The notes beneath the pieces are model-generated. The model worked only from the letters and a program-made list of their open reading frames with translations, was not told the origin of the DNA and did no database searches. Source: Hofstenia miamia (lineage: Eukaryota; Xenacoelomorpha; Acoela; Hofsteniidae). From it: a stretch of 29,523 nt of DNA. Location of the stretch: NCBI GenBank assembly GCA_900660155.1, contig CABFPE010001135.1, positions 33,421 to 62,943 of the forward strand. The letters run 5' to 3'. The position numbers and the translations under genes were made by a program. Of the stretch, positions 19,340 through 29,523 are shown in pieces (position 1 is the stretch's first letter; every line of letters starts with the position of its first letter).

Positions 19340-19652
19340 CCTCTCGTCATAATTACTTAAGTTGTATGTAGAAAACAATTGCGATGGGTTTAATCTAAAG
19401 TAATTTTAATATGAGCGCAACCATGTATTCTGTATCTGTGGTTTACAAATTTTCGCTTTTTCGCATTTATAAAACCGAAAAAACTAAATGTTTACTGCTA
19501 GTGATTCAAAACCACTGGGTCAAAATATTTATCATGCTATTCACTAAGATTATAATTCTGTAAGTTATGATTGAAATTGGTTTTTAACTTTAACATCGGC
19601 TTCCATCATTTATGGTAGTGAGCCACTTTGCACATTGTTGATGTTTATGTTC

Positions 19653-19701
19653 CGTATCTATTCCATCTTTTTGCCACTTGGTTATCTCACTGCTATTTCA
19701 T
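19653..19701. repeat. 49-bp direct repeat R2, copy 1
   Basis: CGTATCTATTCCATCTTTTT to CTGCTATTTCAT is identical to 19993-20041, offset 340. Confidence 0.92.
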
Positions 19702-19849
19702 CATTCCGGCTCCAGTTAAAAACCTAAAATACATTCGTTACCACAAATCCAAAACCACTGAAATCGAAACTCTAGCATACCCAAGCAGACAAGACATTGC
19801 AGACACAACGTGGGAAGATACCAGAATACTAAAACTCTTGTACGATACC
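19702..19849. other. AC-rich island
   Basis: On the plus strand this segment is unusually rich in A and C and poor in G and T, unlike its neighbours. It belongs to an open frame 19628-19864 (…KTTEIETLAYPSRQD…) that ends in TAG inside repeat R1. I recognise no protein family. It could be a small coding exon, a structured RNA segment or captured foreign sequence. Confidence 0.3.
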
Positions 19850-20042
19850 CACAACTATAAATAGAAATTCTGGAAAGTCTTTGGAACTCATATATGACGT
19901 ACTGCGAATTATGCAAGCCATTAAAAATGAAAATTTTTAAAATTTTTATTTTGCTTGGCAAGTTGTAAACGAAATTATAAATTCAGTGAGCTCGTATCTA
20001 TTCCATCTTTTTGCCACTTGGTTATCTCACTGCTATTTCATG
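19850..20042. repeat. Direct repeat R1 copy 2 carrying R2 copy 2
   Basis: R1 copy 2 runs 19850-19996. Exactly after its final CGTA the 49-bp R2 sequence follows (19993-20041, sharing the CGTA), then CCTCTC, which in copy 1 directly follows CGTA (19340). R2 is therefore a precise insertion into R1 copy 2. Confidence 0.8.
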
Positions 20043-23000
20043 CCTCTCTTATTATGATGTGACGTTTGCCTTTAAAGCTCAATAAAAATATATTATCGAG
20101 TCTTTTCGAACGTGTTTGATGTGAATCACCGCCCATCTCTCGTATAATGTTAAGTGGATTGAAATGTTCATCCCCGTCTGCTTTTGCCATTTTATATTTT
20201 CTTTTGGAAGTACTTTAATGTCTCCTATGCATAATGCAGTCATAATGCTATTTTCAAAGGCTGTTCTTATATGAGATGTTGCTCAGATTTATGCAATAAT
20301 TTGCGATTCGAATGCTATCGAATTTTTAGCTCCAGAATCATTTTTAAGTAAATATTTGTGATTCTTGGAGAAATTTATTGATAAAAACTTTCAAAAAAAT
20401 ACGAGGGCATAATTATCATGGAGAATTTTTATCGAAATTTCGTAGAAAAATATGGGAAAGTGGTAAAGCTTATTGTTAATGCAAAAACTTTCCTAGCGTG
20501 AAAACTGGTAAAAGGCAAGTTTGATTGATTTGGATAAACCAGAAATTATGATAGTGACTCAAAGTTTTCAATTTTTGGATGAGGATGTCCGAAACGTACA
20601 ATAGAAAATTTAATGGAAGTGGTTCTGAACTAGTCAGACAGATTATGCAAAACACAGCAAGTCTAACTCTTCTCCAATTGTAATTTCTGATATTAGCCAG
20701 TGGTAAAACACCCATAAACATAATTTAGCCGAACTTATCGAATTTTCGCCATCCTATATGAAAATTGGATGAAACCCTTGTTAAATATGAGCGAATTTTA
20801 TCCAATGAGATTTTCATTTGTCCGATGGAACGCCGTTTTCTGTGTGAATATCCCATCCTATTCTATTCAGATGGGGATTCCAAATTTCCCCATTTCCCAT
20901 GAGAAGACTTCCTTTTACTGACATTTTTTAACCTCAAATGATCTATTTTGCATTTAACGTCACATACCATTGTGTTCACATTCTACAATTTCCACCAAGC
21001 ATATTTGGGAATTTGGGAATTCTGGGCTTTGTACACATCTATTGGGAAGTGTGCTTCTCTGTTATGGTGAAAATTTCTCTTAAAAAAATTCGTGTGTTTT
21101 TGTATGTCCATTTTCTGTCTGTAAATATTATGCTTAAGATCATTGAACCTTAAACTAAATGATTATTTTAAATAGTTGTTACTTCAATTTATATTGTATT
21201 AGGATTATCAGAAAATATGTTAGGACGCCTGCGAAAACAATGCACGTGTTGTGTTACACCCTTTGTAAATGAACTCGAATTGTCTAAAATATTCAATGTT
21301 GAATAGCTCGAAGATTTTCTTTTAAGAATTTATGAAATTACAAAATGAGTTAATGTATGACAAAACGAACTAAAATTTTAAAATATTCCACATTTTTTGT
21401 CAAAACAGAGTTCATATCCAAAAAGTAGATTTTTAATAAATTTGAAACTGGCTATTTATTTATTTTATCTGGGCATAAAAATTCGTTGTGATTTTGAAAG
21501 TTGCGACTAATTTCCATCACTGATTTGTATTATCTAATAGATTTTGTATTATATATGTATTTGTTTTGAAAGTAATTACGGTAAAGTTATAAATGTTTTT
21601 TGTTTAAATAATTAGTCGAAATGTGATTGGTTGATAGAAATTGAGAGACAATTATTCGCAGAAATCGGCTGGTTTAAGTTGAGCTGTTTGATTCTCATTT
21701 AAGTGTGATGTCCCTCTAGCGGAGTAATGGCAATCATTTCATGTTAATTGGTTAATATTTCTTAGTCTCTAAAATCAAGATTTATTCGCGTTTTACAATC
21801 GTTAACGATGCTGATGTTCGGATTAATTTCTATACTTCTTTTTAAGACATCATTTATTTATTCCCAATCCGACATTAGTAAGTTGTATTTTTATTTTCGC
21901 TTTGCACAATTATTTAACTTTTACTGATCAATTATGGGTAAATTCTTCTCTTCTTTCATATATATTTATTACCAATCTCTCTTTTTATGCAATTAGTCTT
22001 TCTAATTTATGTTAGAAGTCAAAATCCGATATTTTAATTAGTCCCTTTGTCCATTAGCACTGTTTTATTAAGTGTAATATAGGAGCCCTTTCTTCCTGCA
22101 TTAAAATATTAAACATTAATAGAAATTTTAAATAACTTTCAGAGTTCAATACTTAACATTTAAAGGTGAATTTCTGTAAAATATGCTCCACTTTAATGAT
22201 TTTGGCGTTTTCACACTTGCGGTCTACTACGCGGTTTTTTAAATTGCTAACCCGAGATTACATAATATATAAAAATTTAGCTATTATTCAAATTTCTGAA
22301 ATATTAAGCTGTTTGTTTGGTAGGCTTTTATCTTTTTGTTTTAGTTCCCCAGTTGACTTTTCGTTGGCATGGTGACAATTGATTTTCAGAGTTTATTTTT
22401 GTTTTTCACTTAGCACTAACTTCCGTTTATATTTTAATGAAGATTGCAGAAAATGTTATGGTAGCCAATGTATATATACATGAAATTTCATTTCTTCTGT
22501 ACAAAGATATTACTGAATTATAAATGTTTAATGAAATTTGAGGCGATTTCCTTATTCATGCATATCATTGCTATACGACGCTATGTGTACCTCAATTCAT
22601 TTTAATATTTTCTGAAGTTTACATATTTCACCACGTTTTGCAGAAGGCTCATTCAAATTTCTATGATTGTTTAATTATTTAGTTGTATCAAAAATATTTT
22701 AATTTTAGGCTAAAATCCTTAATGCTACAGGCAAATATTGCTACAAGGCGTTTTTGCAGTGTAATGCTAGATGAAACTGGTTCATCAATTTCATTAACGG
22801 AAATATAAATTCCCAGCAATATATTATCGTAAGAATAATTTTGTGCCCTTTAATAGTTTTGTTAAAAAATCAAATTATTTCGGGTTTGATAAATATTCAT
22901 TTTTCGTACTTGCAAAATGTTGACTAAGAAATTTGCATTACTATCTACGCAATGCGTATCTATCAGTTTTAGCCATTATGTTTAATATGCCAATCAGCAA

Positions 23001-23435
23001 TGTAACTTGAAAACGCCTTGCTTATAAATGTCTCCCATTAAAAATGAGCATGGAAGCAACGTACTTTGACTCTGTAATGCATTTGAAGTCTTCAACTCAG
23101 AATTATACGTAAAGTAGATTTTTGAATAAGATGCTTTTTTCACCTCTGTTTGCCTCTAATAGTTCCACTATTCGATTGTATGCATCGATTAAGCAACAGA
23201 AAATACTTTGTAATACGACAAGATAATCATTTATATTTTTTTGGTTTCGACAAGGGAGTGAAGAGTTATTTAGACTGATGCAAAATTTATTTTTTTAGGA
23301 TTATATTAAAGATTCAATTTTTTAAACGAAGAGTTGGGTGAAAATGGATATGTTGTTTTACTGTTTTTCGTCAGGTGCTTGACTCATCCCTTCAAACTGA
23401 GTAATGAAATTATTATCATCATAGTTGAGTTGTGT
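20043..23435. other. Long AT-rich stretch, no gene recognised
   Basis: Short open frames at 20476-20721, 20938-21153, 22166-22375 and 23334-23570 have no recognisable motif. A small hairpin ATGGGGA...TCCCCAT lies near 20870. No tRNA, rRNA or repeat family was identified. Probably intergenic or intronic. Confidence 0.5.
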
Positions 23436-23799
23436 TCAACCTTAAACAGCCTGGCATTCGTTTTAATGTACAAACCGTTTTTCCACTTTTACAAAGACTT
23501 GTTCTCGAAGCGTATTAGCAAATTTGAAAATCTTGGTGTATTCGTAAGTCTATTGGGTAACACATTTTAATGCAATACTGAAGATCTATATTAAAGCGTA
23601 TTGCTGTTTTTGAAAAGATTTAAATTAATTCATATCTAATGTTCATGTAGTTATAAATTCAGGGATCGCGCAACGGCCTCAATTATCAGCCTTATCACGT
23701 AGTGCGTTCAGATTGAGCATAGCTTTAATCGTTTTTTAGTTCTAAGCATTTATAGGGTCATTTAAAAATTTCAAACATCCCCCGACTGTTTAAGGTTAA
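23436..23799. mobile_element. MITE-like element, 356 bp, TTAA-type flanks
   Basis: The left end AACCTTAAACAG (23438-23449) is inverted at the right as CTGTTTAAGGTT (23786-23797), and similarity continues a few bases inward. The right flank is TTAA (23796-23799). The left is TCAA (23436-23439), one change from TTAA; the related copy at 18339 has an intact TTAA there. This suggests a piggyBac-like or other TTAA-targeting non-autonomous family. No transposase is present. Confidence 0.55.
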
Positions 23800-25032
23800 G
23801 AAGTGATATGTATTGAGGGTTAGCAGTTGCCCAGCTGTTCTCTCATACGTGCCAATTGCTTTTTAAATTTGTGAACAGGTTTAAGTTTTTACGATTACTT
23901 GACTTATTTTATTTAAATCTGTTTTATATTTTTGAATTATTTTTCCTTAAAACGAGTTCTTCAAAGATTTTTTGTGGCATTTAATGTCAAATTATTTATT
24001 ATCAGTTATATAATGTTTGCATAATTTTACATTAGTTTGATTGACTGGTAGTTGTTTTTGTTATTTTTAAGAAGTTTATGTTAATTAGGGCGAGCTATTA
24101 GAGATGCAGCCAAAATAATTTTTTTGATTTGCGTATCTCATCATTAGCGATCAACCAAACTCCGATGTTTATTTTTTATTTTCAAGAAGTTTAGTATCTG
24201 CAGTAAATTATTTTGTTTAATACTTGTTGACCCATTTTCGCATTTTTGCAATGCATTTATTAATATTTCTTATTAAAAGTCTTTAACTTTGCCCTACCCC
24301 GCTCAATTAGTTGTAATACCTGAAGCAAGCGGAATGAATTTGAATATAGATTAGTGTATATTTCGCGTTAATTTTAAACTTAGTAATGTAATTAAAATGC
24401 CGTCATGTGAAAACGAATAGAACACTTTTAAATATTTAATTTAGCGCATGCTATGTTACTCTGTCACTCTTAATTAACTTTAATGAAGATAGTTGAAAAT
24501 TACCGCTTTTATGATCTGAGTAAAATTCAATGAATTTTATGTTTCTTTACTATATAGTCGTTGTTAAATTAATAATATTGATTATAATCCATAATTATTG
24601 GAAGGAAATTATTATTACTTTAACAAATATTAGTATCAGATTTTGAAAGATTTTTTACTTTCTTTTCTGATTCAATTGTCGTAAAACATTCAATTGCATT
24701 CTTTCATGAAGTATGGTTTTCATTTATAAATTATCTGAAGGTAGATCTTAGATCAATGTTCGTACCGACCTGGATCGTCATTTGGATACAAAATTGAAAA
24801 ATGGTTTTATTCCTATTTTTACAAATCTCATTTAAAAATTCGCTATTTAATTGTAATAATTTGACATTAAATCGAAGCAATTGCCCATTTGATTGTGAGT
24901 GCCAATTGGGGATTGACTTACTATTCCTCTAGTCCGCACTGTCAGGGTTCATTTCTACTGTAGTTTGCGATATTAATTTGATGTTTGTATTTTTTTATAT
25001 AAAAAATAGCACAACGATCGTTTCCCTTCGCT
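23800..25032. other. AT-rich DNA, no gene recognised
   Basis: Nothing beyond chance open frames. Confidence 0.5.
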
Positions 25033-25214
25033 CATCTTAGTATGATATCAATTATGTTAAGGTTTATATATCATGTACAGATTTATCAATTTTTCACATT
25101 TCTACCAATTCACTATCATTCGCAATGTGTGAAGTACGTGATAGCTAAAATGCTTCCTTTCATCTTAGTATGATAGCAATTTAGTTAAGGTTTATATATC
25201 ATGTACAGATTTAT
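25033..25214. repeat. 54-bp direct repeat with 128-bp period
   Basis: 25033-25086 and 25161-25214 (CATCTTAGTATGATA ... GGTTTATATATCATGTACAG, then ATTTAT) align without gaps and match at 51 of 54 bases. The intervening sequence and the next 128 bases show no clear third copy. Confidence 0.85.
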
Positions 25215-25915
25215 TATACTTACTTTGATAGTAATAATTCTTATAAATCTAAACGCCCAATTAAACTGTTACTTTTTGTTATGATGCGATAGACGAATCG
25301 TCTGAGCACTAAACTTGTCCATTTAATGCCGCCACTTAAATGACGCTTTTGCTTGCTAAAGCAAATATAAATTGTGTTTAAATGCCAAGTGATTGTGTTT
25401 CAGGCATAATTGGATGTTTACCTGTGTCCCATTTCAACCAACGTTTTTTTAAATATCAGGAGTCAGTATTTTTTTGCTTATTTATCACTTTCAAAATGCG
25501 AAGTCTTTTTTTTAATATTTACTTAAAAATTTTCTTGATCGTTGGGGCTTTGTATTTATATCGAAGCCTAGCTAAGTCTTAATCACATACAATTCCATCT
25601 ATCCTAGAGAAATCATACTATTACTCATTTTTCACCATTCTTATTCTTTCTTTAATATTCATTTTGATTGTTAAAAAATATTCAACATTTATGTTTGGGA
25701 AACAAGATTACGAGTAACAAGCAAGGAAGTATGCTAACAACGACAAACATACTATAGTGTATATTCTCTTGAATCGAATCTAAGATTGTAAAAGCGAATG
25801 TTCAAATTTCATAAAGCTCACATTGGCTCTAGAGATGGCGAATTTTATAATCGAAACCCCTCATAAGTTAATGCAAATTGTTGCCAAGTTTTTTCACCCA
25901 ATGTTGTAATTGGAA
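25215..25915. other. AT-rich DNA, no gene recognised
   Basis: The plus-strand open frame at 25382-25582 (66 codons) has a hydrophobic tail but no recognisable family and runs through T-rich sequence. Unsupported. Confidence 0.45.
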
Positions 25916-26280
25916 CAGAGTGACCGTCGGGTCAGTGGATAGCAGGTCTCTATTAGTATTCAGTTTATCCGGTAGTTTTTATTTAAGAAAATGAACATGA
26001 ACAAATCATACGCCATTTGTTATCCCAATGCATATACTAATTGGTCCAGATTGAAATAATTCGCAATTCTAGTTCATTACTCTTTACCTTAACTTACCTA
26101 GAAAATCACAAATATGTAAGTTTTAATGATTACCATCAAGTATAAATTATATCGAAAGATCAAAGGGTTTTATGTCTCTGAATGCCGCTTAACGGGTCAT
26201 CGGATCGGGTCTCCGTATATATGAGTATTCGGGTCGATGGGTCACCGGGTCTGAAAATGTACCCCGGCGGTCACTCTAAC
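25914..26280. mobile_element. Putative inverted-repeat element with CGGGTC motif cluster, 361 bp
   Basis: AGAGTGACCGTCGGG at 25917 is inverted as CCCGGCGGTCACTCT ending at 26277, matching at 14 of 15 bases. Direct AAC triplets flank both sides (25914-25916 and 26278-26280), a possible 3-bp target duplication. GGGTC occurs once near the left end and five times within 26193-26251 near the right end, like the subterminal transposase-binding repeats of some DNA transposons. No coding capacity. The superfamily is not assigned. Confidence 0.5.
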
Positions 26281-29200
26281 TCTGAAATCTACGAATTCCT
26301 AATTCGCTTTAGTTAACGCTTTATTTCATGCAATTGTTAACGTTATTTTTTCAGTAACCTTTTTTGGATTAAAGTGTCCTAAAATTCACAGTATTCTTCA
26401 GGCTACATTATCATATTAAGAAGTGCTTCATAAATATTCAAGGAATTGTAAAATGTTGATCCTCAATATTTTCGGAGAAGTGATTCTGTTGAAAGTTAAT
26501 GACGACAGAATAGGATTAACGTCGGGTTGGTTTTGTTCCAAATTTTCAGACCATGTCAATCTCTGTCCAATAGTTGTTGTATCCTAGATAAGAGCTATAG
26601 CTATCCAATTACGATGCGCAAATTTTTCCCAAACAATCCGTGGTAGCTGTACAATTTCTTTCCCGGCTACTTTTACATGCTCCTTTGATGTAAATCATTT
26701 ATTTTAAGATCATTAATATAACCTTTGTATGTTAATTGTCTTTTATTTTTTTCAGTAATGGGCTTTTTTAATGTTATAATTCAAGTATTTAAAAAAGGAA
26801 ACTTTGAGAAATGTTTTAATCACAAAATTTACTTATGAAAATTGAATTTTGTTCAAATGAATGTTCAACAAGGGTTAGTGATGTTCACACGCATGTATGC
26901 ATCTATAAATAAGTTTGGCAAATGGTTTTGTAATTAAGCACGGCTAGTGCTAATCAACTTTCTATTAAGAGATAGACAATGCGAAAGTTTTGTTTGCTAG
27001 TGTTAACGAGACGATGTTCAATCTACAGGCCAACTTTAACACAATTTAACATCTCGATCGCAAATTTATCACTAAAACATGGAGATCTAAGTTGATATCT
27101 TCGGCATTTGTTTTCCAGAATTGTTTTCTAGGTTTTTCTGTTGCAAGTTTTTAAGTTTTGCAGCTCGTAAAAACGCAAAAATAATTTGATATTCTAATTC
27201 CGTTGTTGAGAGGACGAGTTGTTTTCACTTGAAATGCGCTCAACTCTATTTTTTGATAAAACTTATTTCGCATTGAGGATAGAGTATCGAGTAGAATTGA
27301 TTTAATATCACCTTTAGGCTTTAAGCACACACTGGGTTTTCTTTTACTTGATTTTCATTTGAAAATAAAACATTTAATGATTCACATTTATCAGGTATTT
27401 TAGCCAAACCTACTTTTTTAATATTTCAAATAAATACCTAATATGTAAATAATGAATTCAGCCATATGCTGCATGTACTATTTTTTCAGTTTATTCTGAT
27501 TTCGAATCCATAGTCACTTATTCTTGCTTCATTTACACTCAAATTAGCATAATCCGTTCGCCATGTGCTTATTTGTAGATCATTAGGAATGTAATTATGT
27601 ATTAGAGAGTTCGAAATTATTCACGACGCAATGCCTATCGATGTCTTTTCTGTTCAAACTGCTTAAAGTTGTGAACCCTGGACTGTCGAATTCCCACATC
27701 GCAATTTTCATTATCATAACCGTCAACAAGCATGTGGTCAGTAAAGTTTAATAAAAAACAGCTGGAAAAAGTAAATAAAAACGGAAGTTTTATTAGCTAG
27801 TTATACGAACGAACACGTGGTGCGAAAGTGGATCGTGCGTATCATAAATAGCAGTTTAGAATATTCATTTTTCAATCCAATTATTCCCGATGCATTGCTA
27901 CGGCTCCAGTGTAAATTTAGTAATAAACAAGGTCTTATTAAAATTGTTTCATTGTTTAATAATACGATTGCGTTTAATCCCACGATATAATCACGTGAAA
28001 CAATCGCCCAATTTTTACTAATCTCAGAGATTATTGTTGCATTGTGTACGCCCTAAGATTGAAATAAACGTCTTATTTTATCTTAACTGTATTGCATTCT
28101 CCATCACAACTATTTGCATTGAAGTTTAGCGTATATAGCACTACAAAGTATGACATTTTTTGAAAATATATTTTCTAATTGCACTTTATATTATTACAAA
28201 AGACTACAATGAAAAAAATTATTGAAATTATAATTTATCCGTTTTGGAGAATGAGTCTCCAGAGACCCTATATGCGTTAAGAGTAAAAATGAACTAAGTT
28301 TAAAATAAATAAATTTTTGAAATTTCTTTTATATTTATGATCCCTACGAATACACAGTCATTTTATGATTCAATTTCAACATGGATTGATTTTTTTGTCC
28401 AAATTCTGAAGAAAATCAGTAAAGAAGAACTTAATAGTAATTATGGCTCGTCAACAGAGCAGGTTAGCACATAGTTTATGCATTTAATGATAATCCCTGA
28501 AATATTTGAACAGAAGTCTTTGATGTAGCGTTACAGAATATATTCCAAAGTTTTATTATAAATTTAAATTTTATGCACAAACTTACACAAAACAGGCAGA
28601 AAAATACATTTTTGATGGAAAAATTTAGGGTTAACGCTGAAAATATTTAGTATTTGCGATAAAGCTGATTGATATATTAGCAAAATCATGTTTTATTGGA
28701 AATTGAAATCAATAATTTTGAGGGCATCTAGACCATTGCTATAGAAATTTATGTTGCAAAAACCCGTATTTATGTTTTTACTCAATGTTTGACATCTCCT
28801 TTCCTAATATCGAAGCTCAAAATGTGCATTCATTTTAAATTTGATATTTATAATTCTTAAGTAGAACTTTCCTTTTTGTCAGCACATGTGAATTAAATAA
28901 AATGCAATACATTTCAGATCATTGTCTTGTTGGACTGACTATTAGTTCAAATCTATTACAATTCAATAAGAAATTGGGTTCAGAACTAAATGTCCATCCT
29001 AGTCCAAGGTAATTTTGCGTCAAATTTCCAAACTGAATTCTTTTTACAGAACCTGCATACATTCCTTTTTAAAGTCAATTAAACTTTCTTTTATGAAAGT
29101 CTAACGGAATTTTTAACGTTCCTTACTGAAATTGACAACAACGTAGACTTACTTGTAACTAAAATTAGTAGGGCTGTTAGTTCTAAAATGCTAGACTAAT

Positions 29201-29491
29201 AGCTAAAGGTTGACGTCCCAAGGAATGCTCGCAAAGTCCCTATTGAGAATTCGACATGGAAATTAATATTATTACTTTTTAATTTTAAATATTTCATAGT
29301 TAATCTACTAAACATACATGAATTTTTCTCTGAATTCACAATGAAATGGACTTTTTGAATAGCACTATTATACTGTCATTCACTTGGTATAGTGTTTTAA
29401 TCGAAGTAGCTTTATATGCTCTATTTACTTTTGCAATTCTATTTAATCTGCAAGTTGGCCCCTGTAGTTAATGAAAATCTATTTATCATAC

Positions 29492-29494
<3 letters not shown>
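26281..29494. other. Long AT-rich stretch, no gene recognised
   Basis: No supported coding sequence. Two CACGTG palindromes occur near 27813 and 27992 within a slightly GC-richer patch (27640-28010). The minus-strand open frame 27801-27983 there has no recognisable domain. A conserved non-coding or exonic role cannot be judged from sequence alone. Confidence 0.45.

Positions 29495-29523
<29 letters not shown>
29495..29523. repeat. (TA)n microsatellite at right edge
   Basis: TA repeats run to the last base, mirroring the left edge. Confidence 0.97.

Noticed and set aside
22744..23020. CAAGGCGTTTT ... AAAACGCCTTG inverted pair 277 bases apart
   Set aside because: Eleven-base inverted pairs at this distance are expected by chance a few times in a window this size, and no target duplication is present.
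23334..23570. 78-codon plus-strand open frame with hydrophobic stretches
   Set aside because: It crosses the left edge of the TTAA-type element, and the hydrophobicity comes from T-rich sequence.
27801..27983. 60-codon minus-strand open frame in a GC-richer patch with CACGTG sites
   Set aside because: No recognisable family, no splice context that I could support, and E-box palindromes are common by chance.
1..29523. CRISPR arrays, tRNA or rRNA genes, bacterial operons, integrated virus genomes
   Set aside because: No regularly spaced short repeats, cloverleaf or B-box patterns, rRNA-like segments or viral structural or replicase genes were seen; the RT sequences are of the non-LTR retrotransposon type.

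Overview
The window looks like AT-rich nuclear DNA from an invertebrate animal. The evidence is a metazoan-type CDT1 gene, Tc1/mariner, hAT-like and piggyBac-like DNA transposons, a fossil resembling the DUF4817-type helix-turn-helix found in arthropod transposases, and jockey/CR1-like non-LTR retrotransposons. Coding density is very low and TA microsatellites are frequent. An arthropod is the best guess, but nothing here fixes the phylum. The window starts and ends inside (TA)n runs, and two single-base N characters (9700, 9772) show that it is assembled sequence with closed gaps.

Layout: 1-2180 holds a decayed LINE fragment (about 121-320) and a 493-bp MITE with TTAA flanks (1322-1814). A short GC-richer patch with a 27-codon ORF (1993-2076) lies just upstream of the only convincing intact host gene, 2182-3636. 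That gene is a single-exon 484-residue CDT1 replication-licensing factor with an N-terminal PIP-degron-like motif, the geminin-binding domain and the C-terminal winged helix. From 3637 to 5132 nothing is recognisable beyond polyadenylation-like hexamers.

The stretch 5133-14387 is a transposon graveyard: a 5'-truncated LINE (5133 to about 6267), a second LINE C-terminal scrap (about 6300-6405), a 303-bp hAT-like MITE (7266-7568), a DUF4817-type transposase fossil (about 7908-8240), a long minus-strand LINE (about 8400-11040) carrying endonuclease and reverse-transcriptase remnants and an apparent assembly duplication, an 878-bp Tc1-like deletion derivative (11577-12454) whose transposase contains a four-copy in-frame 93-bp minisatellite, and a full-length but frameshifted Tc1 element (13097-14385).

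From 14388 to the end I see no convincing protein-coding gene. The region holds three further MITE-like inverted-repeat elements (17398-17824, 23440-23795 with a related copy at 18343, and 25917-26277), a nested duplication at 19185-20042, a 128-bp-period duplication at 25033-25214, and several (TA)n or CCCAT-type simple repeats. The rest is AT-rich DNA that could be intergenic or intronic. No operons, tRNA, rRNA or CRISPR arrays were seen. The genes do not form a pathway: one cell-cycle gene sits beside mobile-element debris.
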